A stretch of DNA of 64,000 nt. Source: Bog-473 sp963738135 (GTDB lineage Bacteria > Actinomycetota > Acidimicrobiia > Acidimicrobiales > RAAP-2). Shown here in pieces: positions 34,355-43,808 of the stretch. The position numbers were made by a program, and so were the translations under genes. The stretch lies in assembly GCA_963738135.1 (NCBI GenBank), contig CAVTVK010000004.1, positions 1 through 64,000 on the forward strand, written 5' to 3'. The number at the start of each line of letters is the position of its first letter. Position 1 is the stretch's first letter. The notes under the pieces are model-generated. The model had not been told where the DNA came from and ran no database searches. It saw nothing but the letters and a program-made list of their open reading frames with translations.

Positions 34355-36430
34355 TCAGTGGGTGAAGATCTGGACCGACGAACCCGTCGGCACGGTCGCA
34401 CCGACCGAGGGCTGGGTGCCGCTGACGTTGTTGCTCGGGCTGCCCGACACCCCGGAGACGCTCAGACCCTGCTGCTGCAACGCGGCCGTGGCCTGCGCGA
34501 CCGACTTGCCGATCACGTTCGGGACCATGACCGTCGGAGGCCCCGTCGAGACGTTGACGGTCACCGCCGACCCGTAGGGCGCCGGCGAACCGCTGGCCGG
34601 CTGGGTCGAGATCACCTGTCCCGACGGCACCGTCGCGTTGGGCTCGGGATTCTGGGTGGCCGTGAGGCCGACCGCCTGCAGCGCGGCCTGGGCCTGGGCG
34701 AATGAATAGCTGGTCGGGATACTCGGCACGGTCGCCGGCTCGTGGCCGAGCGACGGCACGAGCGTGATGGTGGAGCCGTAGGGGGCCTTCGTCGGGTTCT
34801 GGGTGGCGTTGATCGACCACAACACCAGGACCTGGGCGGGCACGGTGTTGCTGTAGGTCCCCGGCGCGCAGACGGACTCGAAGTGCGCCGACTGCAACGC
34901 CGTCGCGGCCTGGGCGCAGGTCATGCCGGACAACGAGGGCACGGTCACATCCGGCTTCCCTGACGACAACACCACCTTGACGTTGGAGCCCTCCTTCTGC
35001 GAGACACCGGGCTTCGGGCTCTGGGAGATCACGTCCCCGGCGGCGACGGTGATCGACGTCACCGGCGCGCCCTGCTTCAGGTTCATGTGCACCTTGTCGA
35101 CGGCCGTGCGGGCCTGGGCCAAGGTCATATTGACCACCGCCGGCGTCGGGTGCGAGGGCGTGAAGACGTTGGATTCGAAGGCGGCCAGCAGCCCCCCGGC
35201 GACGATCAACGCCAACAGGACCGCCCCGCCGATCCACCACCACTTCCGACTCCTTCGGCCCACGTACGGCGACGAGGGGCCCCCGGTGCTGAGGACCTGT
35301 TCACGACGGCGCTTGCGCTTCGAAAAGAACAGGAACGACGCCGAATCCGCGCCCGGCTCGGCATCGAACAACTCGCCCGGACCCGCCTTCGTCCCGATGG
35401 GCGTGTCGGCCGCGGCCAGCCCCGGTGCGATCGCTGTCCCGTCGCCGACGGCCGAACCCGCCGCAGCACCCGCCGCCGCGCCGGCGGCGCCTGCCGCGAA
35501 CGTCATGCCCGAGTTCGTCAACTCCGACGCTCCGGGTGCGCGGTAACCGTTGATCGCAGCCGAGTCCGCCACCTTGGGCGTCGCCAGAGGCAACGCGGAC
35601 GGCGTCGGCAACGCAGCCGCCAGTGCGCCCAGACGGGCCGCCAGACCGGCGGCGTCCAGACGGGACGCCACATCGGGAGCAGCAGCACGGGCCAACACGT
35701 CGTCCAACGGTCCCAAGAGGTCGTTGTGCGGCAAGGGTTGGCCGACACGGGCGGCCAACGTCCCCATGGTGGTGTCGGTCACGAAGGGGACGACGCCAGT
35801 GACGGCCTCGTACAACACCAACGCCAGCGAGTAGACGTCGGCCCGGCCGTCGACCGACTTCCCCTGCGCCGCCTCCGGCGAGATATACCGGGCGGTCCCC
35901 ACCATCGCTCCCGCCGGTTCGGTCCACGCCGCCTCCGCCAGTGCGCGGGCCACGCCGAAGTCGGCCACCCGCACCCGACCCTCCTCGTCGAAGAGCAGGT
36001 TCGCCGGCTTGATGTCCCGATGCACGAGGCCCCGCAGGTGCGCGTAGGCCAGCCCCTGTGCCACCTCGGTCCCCAACTGGGCCGCCTGGGAGAGAGACAA
36101 CCGTATGTCACGATCGAGGAGATCACGTAAGGAGCCGCCACCGAGATATTCCAAGACGAGATACGGCCCGTCCGTGTCCTCACCCCAGTCGAAGACGCGC
36201 AACACGTGCGGATGGTTCAACGACGCCACCGACCGCGCCTCGGCGCGGAAGCGCTTCAGGAAGGCCTCGTCCGTCGCCAACCCGGGTTGGAGCACCTTGA
36301 CCGCGACGTGTCGTTGCAACGACACGTCCTCGGCCAGGTAGACGTGGGCGGATGCGCCGGTGCCCAAAGCGGAGAGCAGCCGGTACCGCTTCCCAAGGAC
36401 CCGGCCGATGGAGTCAGAAATCAGGGGCAT
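34355..36430 (-). CDS. PASTA-domain serine/threonine protein kinase (PknB-like)
   Basis: A 691-residue membrane kinase. Kinase domain about residues 14-270: Gly loop LGTGASAHVYLAE, catalytic Lys45 (HVAVKV), HRDIKPANLLF (about 137-147), DFGVARA (157-163), SPEAAQGKSVDGRADVYSLA and a C-lobe. An Ala/Pro-rich juxtamembrane linker (about 275-395), a basic stop, the transmembrane helix IGGAVLLALIVAGGLLAAF (about 400-418), then four PASTA repeats to residue 691, each with the pattern VP-x-G-x-(S/T)-x-x-A-x-x-x-L. PASTA repeats bind peptidoglycan fragments, so the kinase likely couples cell-wall state to growth. No frame break. It follows ligA by about 70 bp on the same strand. Confidence 0.95.
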   Translation of the reverse strand: MPLISDSIGRVLGKRYRLLSALGTGASAHVYLAEDVSLQRHVAVKVLQPGLATDEAFLKRFRAEARSVASLNHPHVLRVFDWGEDTDGPYLVLEYLGGGSLRDLLDRDIRLSLSQAAQLGTEVAQGLAYAHLRGLVHRDIKPANLLFDEEGRVRVADFGVARALAEAAWTEPAGAMVGTARYISPEAAQGKSVDGRADVYSLALVLYEAVTGVVPFVTDTTMGTLAARVGQPLPHNDLLGPLDDVLARAAAPDVASRLDAAGLAARLGALAAALPTPSALPLATPKVADSAAINGYRAPGASELTNSGMTFAAGAAGAAAGAAAGSAVGDGTAIAPGLAAADTPIGTKAGPGELFDAEPGADSASFLFFSKRKRRREQVLSTGGPSSPYVGRRSRKWWWIGGAVLLALIVAGGLLAAFESNVFTPSHPTPAVVNMTLAQARTAVDKVHMNLKQGAPVTSITVAAGDVISQSPKPGVSQKEGSNVKVVLSSGKPDVTVPSLSGMTCAQAATALQSAHFESVCAPGTYSNTVPAQVLVLWSINATQNPTKAPYGSTITLVPSLGHEPATVPSIPTSYSFAQAQAALQAVGLTATQNPEPNATVPSGQVISTQPASGSPAPYGSAVTVNVSTGPPTVMVPNVIGKSVAQATAALQQQGLSVSGVSGSPSNNVSGTQPSVGATVPTGSSVQIFTH

Positions 36431-36500
36431 CGGGGCGCACTCAGGCTACCGACCCCGGACGCACATCCGGTGGACACCCCCCTACCAGCAACGGTGGTGC

Positions 36501-38642
36501 TCACCAGGGCAGTTCACCGGTGTCGAGCAACGACTGGAACGATGCGGCGTCGAGCTGCGGGATGCCCAGGTCCTCCGCCTTCTTCAGCTTGCTGGCGCCC
36601 GGCGACTCCCCCACCACGAGCACGAAGGTCTTCTTCGACACGCTCCCGGGCGACTTGCCGCCGCGCGCCATGATCGCCTCCTCGGCCCCCTCCCGCGTGT
36701 AGTCGGGTACGGCGCCGGTGACCACGACCGTCTTGCCTTCGAGGGTCTGCGGGACCGCCGGCGCCCCGGGCCCCCCTCCATCGGCGCCCGGCTCCTCCAT
36801 GGACACCCCGGCCCGGCGCAAGCGCTCGACCACCGCCACGTTGGTGTCGGCCGACAGGAACTCGGCCAGGCTGGCCGCGATGATGCCGCCCACCCCGTCG
36901 ACCGCGGCGAGCTCCTCGACGCGTCGCGGCCGCCATCGCATCGAGCGTCCCGAACGCACGCGCCACCGCACGGGCTCCCGTCGGCCCCACGTGCCGGATG
37001 CCCGAGCGCGACCAGCAGCCGGCTCAACGGCTGTGACCGCGAGGCATCGATGCCCGCCACCAGGTTCGCCGCCGAAAGGGCGCCGAACCGGTCCAGCGCG
37101 GCGAGCTGCTCCGGAGCCAGATCGTAGAGATCGGCGGCGTCGTTGATGAGGCCGGCCGCGACGAGTTGCAGGACACGCTCCTCGCCCAGCCCCTCGATGT
37201 CCATGGCCGAGCGCGAGGCGTAGTGCGAGATCGCGCTGCACCCGCTGCGCCGGGCAGTCGATGTTGGTGCAGTACGTGTCGCTCTCGCCCGGCAGGCGCA
37301 CCAGCGGCTGACCGCACGAGGGGCACGACGTCGGGAACTTCCACTTCGGCTTGCGGCGCTTCGGCACGCCCGGTCCCTCGCTGCACCGGACCCACGACCT
37401 CGGGGATGACGTCGCCCGCCTTGCGCACGATGACGAGGTCGCCCGGCCGCACGTCCTTGGCCGCCACCTGGTCCTCGTTGTGCAGCGTCGCCACGCCGAC
37501 GGTCGAGCCGCCGACGAACACGGGCTCGAGGCGGGCGAAGGGCGTGGCCCGGCCGGTGCGCCCGATGGAGACCATGATGTCGACGAGCCGGGTCGTGCGC
37601 TCCTCGGGCGGGAACTTGAAGGCGATGGCCCAGCGGGGCGCCCGCGAGGTGGCGCCGAACACGTCGCGGAGGGCGACCTCGTCGACCTTGGTGACGACGC
37701 CGTCTATCTCGTAGGCGAGGCTGTGCCGCAGCTCGGCCAGCTCCTCGCAGCGGGCCACCACGGCCGTCATCCCGACGATGCGGCGGGCGTCGGGGCTGAC
37801 CGGGAACCCGGCCTTGGCCAGCTGGGCCAGGGTCTCGGTCTGCGTGGCGGCCGGCCAGATGACTCCGGCTCTTGCGCCGTCCCGCCTTCGGCCACGCCGA
37901 GCGCGTAGGCCCAGAAGTGCAGCGGCCGCTGCGCCGTGATGCCGGGGTCCTTCTGGCGCAGCGCGCCGGCGGCCGAGTTGCGCGGGTTGACGAAGAGGCG
38001 CTCGCCCATCTCGGCCTGGCGCTTGTTCATGGCCTCGAACTCGGCGACGGGCATGTAGATCTCGCCGCGGACCTCGAGCACGTCGGGATACGGGCCGCCC
38101 GCCTTCGCCAGCTCCTTGGGCACGTCCTTGACGGTGGCGATGTTGGCCGTCACGTCCTCGCCGGCGACGCCGTCGCCGCGGGTGGCCGCCTGCACGAACC
38201 GCCCCTTCTCGTAGGTCAGCGACATGGCCACGCCGTCGACCTTGGGCTCGCAGGAGAAGGCGAGCGTGTCGAGGTCGAGGTCGGGTGCCTGTCGGCGCAG
38301 CCGCTCCCCCCACGCCCGCAGCTCGTCCTCGCTGAACGCGTTGTCGAGGCTCATCATCGGGACGCGGTGGCGCACCTCCTGGAACAGGCCCGACGGCGCG
38401 GCGCCCACGGTGTGCGTCGGCGAGTCGGGTGTCGCCAGCGACGGGTAGTCGGCCTCGAGCTGCCGCAACTCCACGACCAGGAGGTCATATTCGGAGTCGG
38501 GGATCTCGGGCGCATCGAGCACGTTGTACAGCTCGTTGTTGTGGATGATCTGCCGGCGCAGCTCCTCGGCGCGGGCCGATGCCTTCTTCGGGACGTCGGT
38601 CCCGCCTGACCCTGCGCCTGCGTCCGTATCCGCGCCGGCCAC
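36501..38642 (-). CDS. ligA: NAD-dependent DNA ligase, five frame breaks
   Basis: Seals nicks using NAD+. Domains in order after the GTG start at 38642: Ia/adenylation with RRQIIHNNELYNVLD and the AMP-lysine motif CEPKVDG, VNPRNSAAGALRQ, YEIDGVVTKVDE, then the OB fold, a Cys4 zinc finger (CPSCGQP and YCTNIDCPAQ), HhH repeats (MDIEGLGEERVLQL, VDGVGGIIAASLAEFL) and a BRCT domain (LEGKTVVVTGAVPDYTREGA). Breaks: about 37868 (deletion), 37365 (insertion C), 37225 (insertion G before ATCTCG, hiding QRISHYASRSAMDIEG), 36990 (insertion) and 36925 (insertion). The repaired length, about 712, is slightly long for the family. An essential gene with five breaks argues for sequencing error. The start lies 2 bp after the mnmA stop. 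Confidence 0.92.
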
Positions 38643-38644
38643 GG

Positions 38645-39717
38645 TCAGGCGGCGATGCCGGCGCCCACGACGGCGTCGGGGTCGAGCGCGTCGTAGAGCG
38701 CCACCGTCTGGCCCGGCGCCACCGGCCGCTGCGGCTCGTCGAATATGACCTCGACGTCCCCGCCCGCACGGACGACGACGCAGGGCGCCGGGCGTCCGTG
38801 TGCGCTGACCTGCGCCACCGCCCTCGTCCGGTCGCACCTGGCTGCGAGCGGCCGGTCGACCCAGGTCAGCGACGGCCCGGTCAGGACCACCGACGAGCGC
38901 AGCACCTCCGCCGCGCTGCCGACGACGACCCGCCGGGCCGCCACGTCGACGTGGGTGACGTAGCGCCGCTTGCCGTCGCGTGCCGTGGCCCATGCCGCGC
39001 CGCTGGCCCACCGTGACGAGCTCGACGGCGTCGACGGAGCCGGCCGGGCTGCCGTCGCCATCCACCACCTCGGCGGAGTGCAGCTCCACCCGCCGGGACA
39101 AGAACCCCTGACGGCCCTCTGCGCTGCTGATGAAGCACACGTCCTGGCTGTCCGGCTTGGCCGCGGTGCGCAGCCCGAGGCGGCGGGCGTGGGCCCGCAC
39201 CTCGTCCTTGGTCATGTCGCCGACGGGGAAGACGACACGGGACAACGCGTCCTGCCCGAGCATCGAGAGCACGTACGACTGGTCCTTGAGGGGGTCGGCG
39301 CCGCGTCGGAGCTGCCACGACGAGGCCGTCCCGACATCGCCGCACCCGGGCGTGGTGCCCGGTGGCCAGGCGGTGGAAGCCGAGGCGGTCGGCCCGGTGC
39401 AGCAGGCGGTCGAACTTCATGGTGCGGTTGCACTCGATGCACGGATTGGGCGTCCGCCCCCGCGCGTGCTCTCCCACATAGGGCGCCACGACGTTGCGGT
39501 CGAACTCCTCCGTCAGGTTGAAGACGTGGTGGGTGATGCCCAGCTGCTGGGCCACCCGGCGGGCGTCGTCGACATCGGCGACCGAGCAGCAGCCCGAGTC
39601 CGACGGCCCGCCCCACAGCTTGAGCGTGGCGCCGACCACCTCATGACCCTGCTCCACCAGCAGAGCCGCCGCCACGGATGAGTCGACGCCTCCCGACATG
39701 GCTACGAGCACCCGCAT
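38645..39717 (-). CDS. mnmA: tRNA-specific 2-thiouridylase, two frame breaks
   Basis: Thiolates U34 of Lys, Glu and Gln tRNAs. The PP-loop is MRVLVAMSGGVDSSVAAALL, with the catalytic Cys regions in LWGGPSDSGCCSVADVDDAR and RTPNPCIECNRTMKF, and, after the first break (about 39298-39308, extra C), ADPLKDQSYVLSMLGQ. The second active-site Cys is in KPDSQDVCFI. A second break at about 39000 joins VGQRRGMGHATR to DGKRRYVTHVDVAARRVVV, and the C-terminal beta domain ends GAGIAA. It needs a sulfur donor, and the cysteine desulfurase gene lies 21 bp upstream on the same strand. Confidence 0.93.
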
Positions 39718-39738
39718 GGGACCAGTGTGCCACCGTGG

Positions 39739-40916
39739 TCAGCCCCCTCGACGCAACGCGGCCACCACGGCGGGGACGACGGTCAGGGCGCGGTCGACGT
39801 CGTCGTCCGTGCTGCCGTACCCGAGCGTGAAGCGGAGTGCACCGGCCGCCAGCTCGGGGGCGACGCCCATGGCGGTGAGCACGTGGCTGGGCTGCAGCGC
39901 CCCGCTGGCGCACGAGGACCCACCGGAGACGCAGACGCCCCCCTCCCCCAGTGCCACCAGGAGCTCCTCGCGCTCGACGCCCGGAATGCAGAGGTGGAGG
40001 TGGCCCGGGAGCACCTCGACCCTGGCCGCGTCCGGCACCGTGCCGTACGCGCCGTCGACGGCGTCGAGCAGCCCGTCGGCGCAGCCGGTCGCGCAGACCC
40101 GCCACCCGCGGCGCCGCCGTGGCGCGCTCCGCCGCCACGAGGCGCAACGCCGTCGCCAGCCCGACGGCACCCGCCACGTTCTGGGTGCCGCTCCGCCGTT
40201 CACGTTCCTGTCCGCCGCCGTACTGGCGCGGCTGGAGGACAACGCGGCTGCCGATGGCGAGGGCCCCCACGCCGACGGGCCCCCCGACCTTGTGGGCGCT
40301 GAGCGAGACCATGTCGGCGCCCGCGGTGACCACGGCCAGGTCGAGGAACGGCGCCGCCTGCACGGCGTCGGTGAAGACATAGGCATTGGGGGCACGTCGG
40401 TTGATCTCGTCTATGAGGTCGCCCAACGGCTGGATCACGCCGGTCTCGTTGTTGGCCGTCATGATGGCCACGCTCGTAGTCCGCGAGGAGAGCGTGCGTC
40501 CCAACCCGTCGGGGTCGACGATGCCGAACCGGTCCACCGGCAGCTCGCGCGTGTCGAGGCCCGAGCTTGGCCGCCGCCCGGGCCGACTCGCGCACGGCCG
40601 GGTGCTCCACGGCCGAGTACAGGACCTGGGCCTCGCCCCGCGCCTGCCGGGCCGCCTCGGCCGGGCCCAGCACGGCCAGGTCGGCCGACTCGGTGCCGCC
40701 GGACGTGAAGACGATCTGGCCGGGATCACGACCGAGGAAGGCGGCCACCTCGTCGCGGGCCTCTTCGAGCAGGCGGCGGGCCCGCTGGGCCGGCGGGTGG
40801 CTGCCCGTCGGGTTCCCGAGCCCACCGGCGCCGGCGTGGACCTCCGCCATGGCGGCCGCCACCTCGGGCCGGAGCGGCGTGGTGGCGGCGTGATCGAGAT
40901 AGGTGACGGCGCTCAT
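39739..40916 (-). CDS. Cysteine desulfurase (NifS/IscS family), two frame breaks
   Basis: A fold-type I PLP enzyme of about 390 residues that moves sulfur from cysteine to an enzyme persulfide. Seen: YLDHAATTPLRPEVAAAM, FTSGGTESADLAVLG, SAVEHPAV, MTANNETGVIQPLGD, FTDAVQAAP, the PLP-lysine motif SLSAHKVGGPVGVGAL and, in the C-terminal part, SGGSSCASGALQPSHVLTAMG, which holds the catalytic Cys loop. Breaks are at about 40563 (insertion C, joining AAAKLG to LDTRELPVDRFG) and about 40085 (insertion). With mnmA immediately downstream, the likely role is sulfur supply for tRNA thiolation as well as Fe-S clusters. Whether it is IscS or the MnmA-dedicated type is not certain. Confidence 0.93.
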
Positions 40917-40940
40917 GGCGCCGGGTCGGCGATCAACCCG

Positions 40941-42305
40941 TCAAGCCACGTAGACGGTCTTGGCGTTGGCGAACTCCTTCAACCCCAACTCGGAGAGCTC
41001 GCGGCCGTAGCCCGACCGCTTGATGCCCCCGAAGGGCAGCTCGGGCATGGACGCCACCATGGCGTTCACGAAGACCGCCCCGGCCTCGATCCCCTCCACG
41101 CACCGCGCGATCTCTTCCTGGTCGCTGCCCCACACGCTGGAGCCGAGCCCGAACGGCGACGCGTTGGCGGCCTCGATGGCCGCGGCGACGTCGGGCACCC
41201 GGATCACCATGGCGACGGGGCCGAACATCTCGACCTGCGCGATCGCCATGTCCGTCGTGATGCCCGAGAGCACGGTCGGGGCGAACCACCAGCCGTCGCC
41301 GTCGGGGATGGAGGCGCCGGCATGGGCCGTGGCGCCCTGGCGCTGGGCCTCCGCGACCTGGCCCACCAGCTCGTCGCGCTGGGCCTCGCTCACGATGGGC
41401 CCGATGTTGGTGGCGGGATCGAAGGGATCGCCCACCACCAGCGCGTCCATGGACTCAATGAAGCGCGACTCGAACTCGTCCGCCACCGCGTCGACGACGA
41501 TGAAGCGCTTGGCCGCGATGCACGACTGCCCGTTGTTCTGCACGCGGGCGGTGACGGCGGTATTGACGGCGGAGTCGAGGTCGGCGCTGGACAAGACGAC
41601 GAAGGGGTCGGAGCCGCCCAGCTCGAGAACCGTCTTCTTCAGGGCGTCACCGGCGGCCGCGGCGACCGACATGCCGGCGGGCTCGCTGCCGGTCAACGTC
41701 ACGGCCGCGATACGCGGGTCGTGGATCAGCGCTGCCACCTCGCTCGAAGGAATGAACAGGTTGGTGAAGGCCCCGTCGGGCAGCCCCGCCCGCCGGAACA
41801 GGTCTTCAATGGCCAGGGCGGTCTGCGGCACATTGGACGCGTGCTTGAGCAGGCCGACGTTGCCCACCATGAGGGCGGGCGCAGCGAAGCGGATGACCTG
41901 CCACAGCGGGAAGTTCCACGGCATGATGGCCAGCACCGCGCCGAGCGGCTGGTAGTGCACGTAGGACTTGGAGCCGCTGGTGGCGATCGGCTCGTCGGCC
42001 AGCAGCGCCTCGCCGTTCTCGGCGAACCAGCGCAAGCCGGCTGCGCACTTGGAGGCCTCGGCCTTGGCGGCGGCGAACGTCTTGCCCATCTCGGTCGTGA
42101 GGATGCGGGCGACGTCGGGCACCTCGCTCTCGAGAAGCTCCGCCGCGGTGAGGAGGTGGCGTGACCGTTCCTTGTAGGTCGTGGTCCGGTACTCGGCGAA
42201 GGCGGCTACGGCCCGATCGAGGATGGCGTCGACCTCGGCGGGCGTGTGCGCGGGGTACTCGGCCTCCGTCTTTCCAGTGGCGGGGTTGATGGTCGCGAAA
42301 GGCAT
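40941..42305 (-). CDS. NAD(P)-dependent aldehyde dehydrogenase (succinate-semialdehyde dehydrogenase type)
   Basis: A 454-residue ALDH without frame breaks. Features: FATINPATGKTEAEYPAHTPAEVDAIL at the N-terminus, coenzyme contacts MPWNFPLWQ and LLKHASNVP, LTGSEPAGMSVAAAAG, the catalytic Glu in LELGGSDPFVV, catalytic Cys in NNGQSCIAAKRFI and EMFGPVAMVIRV. The length and the LPFGGIKRSGYGREL ending match the GabD/SSADH subgroup (about 450-460 residues). Likely oxidises succinate semialdehyde or a related aldehyde. In context with the PuuA-like and PuuD-like genes at 44801-47030 it could serve gamma-aminobutyrate or polyamine catabolism. Confidence 0.93.
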   Translation of the reverse strand: MPFATINPATGKTEAEYPAHTPAEVDAILDRAVAAFAEYRTTTYKERSRHLLTAAELLESEVPDVARILTTEMGKTFAAAKAEASKCAAGLRWFAENGEALLADEPIATSGSKSYVHYQPLGAVLAIMPWNFPLWQVIRFAAPALMVGNVGLLKHASNVPQTALAIEDLFRRAGLPDGAFTNLFIPSSEVAALIHDPRIAAVTLTGSEPAGMSVAAAAGDALKKTVLELGGSDPFVVLSSADLDSAVNTAVTARVQNNGQSCIAAKRFIVVDAVADEFESRFIESMDALVVGDPFDPATNIGPIVSEAQRDELVGQVAEAQRQGATAHAGASIPDGDGWWFAPTVLSGITTDMAIAQVEMFGPVAMVIRVPDVAAAIEAANASPFGLGSSVWGSDQEEIARCVEGIEAGAVFVNAMVASMPELPFGGIKRSGYGRELSELGLKEFANAKTVYVA

Positions 42306-42344
42306 GCCGTCAGTCTTACCCGCTCCGCGCTCGGATCCAGCCGT

Positions 42345-43767
42345 TCAGCCCGGCAGCCCGAGATGCTCGGCCACCGTCCGTCGCACGAGCTTCCCGGTGG
42401 CCGTGTGGGGCAGGTCCGTGGCGGCGAAGTAGGCCTTGGGCCGCTTGTACGGGGCGAGCCGGGCCGACGCGGCGGCCCGCAGGGCTTCCTCGGCGGACGA
42501 CGGGCTGAGAGTCTGGCCGTCGAGCACATAGGCGGCGCAGACCCTCTGGCCCCATTGTTCGTCGGGCAGGCCGAAGACGGCCACCTCGCCGATGCCGTCC
42601 ACGGCGGCCAGGACGTTCTCGATCTCGGCGGGATACACGTTGACGCCCCCGCTGATGATGAGGTCGTGGCGCCGGCCGGTCAGGTAGAGGAAGCCGTCGG
42701 TATCGAGGCGGCCGAGGTCGCCGACGGTGCACGACGACCCGTTCCACGCCTGGGCCGTGGCTTCGGGGTTCTCCCAGTAGCTGAAGCGGGCGAAGTCGGG
42801 CATGTCGCACCAGATGGTGCCCGACCCGTCCCGGCGTTCGGCGGCGGTCGGATCGGTGTCGGCGTGTCGGCGGCCGGGACGATGTGCAGCCGCCGACCAG
42901 GACGGGCCCGGCCGACGGTGCCGGGGTGCTCGAGCCAGTCCTCAGGTGGGCATACCGAGAACTGGGCCTCGGTGGAGCCGTAGAACTCCCAGACGCCGCC
43001 AGGCCGGACTCGTTCCATGATGGCGCGCTTGACGCTGTCCGGACAGGGCGCCCCGGCGTGGGCCAGGAGGCGCAGCGAGTCGAACGTCTCGTCGGGGCCG
43101 AGCGTCGGGGTGTTGCAGCATCCGGTGCAGATGGGTCGGGACGAGGAAGGTGGTCGTGGGCCGGTGGCGCCGGAGCGTCTGGAGGGCGGTCGCCGCATCG
43201 AAGCGGCCGAGGATGGCCAACGACCCGCCCGCCAGCAGGGTGCAGCCGGCGAAGCGGATGGAGACGGTGTGGTACATCGGCGAGCACACCATGTGCAGGT
43301 CGTCGGCGGTCGAAGTGCCAGACGTCGGCCTCGTCCTCGAAGACCTGCCGGGCGGTGGTCTCGTCCCATATCCCGGTGGTGACACCCTTGGGCTTGCCGG
43401 TCGTGCCCGACGTGTAGTGCATGGGGCGGGTGAGGGGGTACGGGGCCAGATCGGTCGGCCGGTCCCCCTCTATGAGGTCGTGCAGTTCCGCCTGCTCGTA
43501 GATACGAACGGTCGGACGGGCGTCGGCGGCCAGGTCGTCGCGCTCGGCCGGCGTGAGGGTGGCGTTGAGCATGACCGGGATGAGCCCGACGCGGGCCGCA
43601 CCGAGGGCTGCACATATGAGGTCGGCTGACGAGCCCAGGGCGAAGGCCACCCGGTCGCCCCGCGTGCAGCCCCGGGCGAGCAGGGCGCCGGCAGCCCGGC
43701 GCTGGCGGTCCTCGGCGTCGGGTGCGTGCAGGATCTCGACGGTGGGGGCTGGGGCATCCCCGGGCAC
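42345..43767 (-). CDS. AMP-forming acyl-CoA synthetase/ligase, three frame breaks
   Basis: An ANL-superfamily enzyme of about 473 residues, shorter than typical. The P-loop is YTSGTTGKPKGVT. An insertion at about 43310 joins VWHFD to ADDLHMVCSPMYHT; an insertion at about 43120 joins MLQHP to TLGPDETFDSL; a deletion near 42860 precedes ERRDGSGTIWCDMPDFA. GVWEFYGSTEAQFSVCP is the A5 motif, GDLGRLDTDGFLYLTGRRHDLII contains the ATP-binding Asp and hinge, and NVYPAEIENVLAAVDG follows. The end has DLPHTATGKLVRRTV, whose PHTATGK is the PX4GK motif acylated by GNAT enzymes and reversed by sirtuins. Substrate unknown; fatty or aryl acids are likely. It is divergent from sir2 by 41 bp. Confidence 0.9.
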
Positions 43768-43808
43768 CGGGGCAGGTTACGCCGGGCCGCCCCTACCATT
43801 GCCTCTTG

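Noticed and set aside
36501..38642. Programmed frameshifting in ligA
   Set aside because: Five breaks at unrelated sites without slippery sequences or stimulatory structures, and similar breaks in many other genes, fit sequencing error better.
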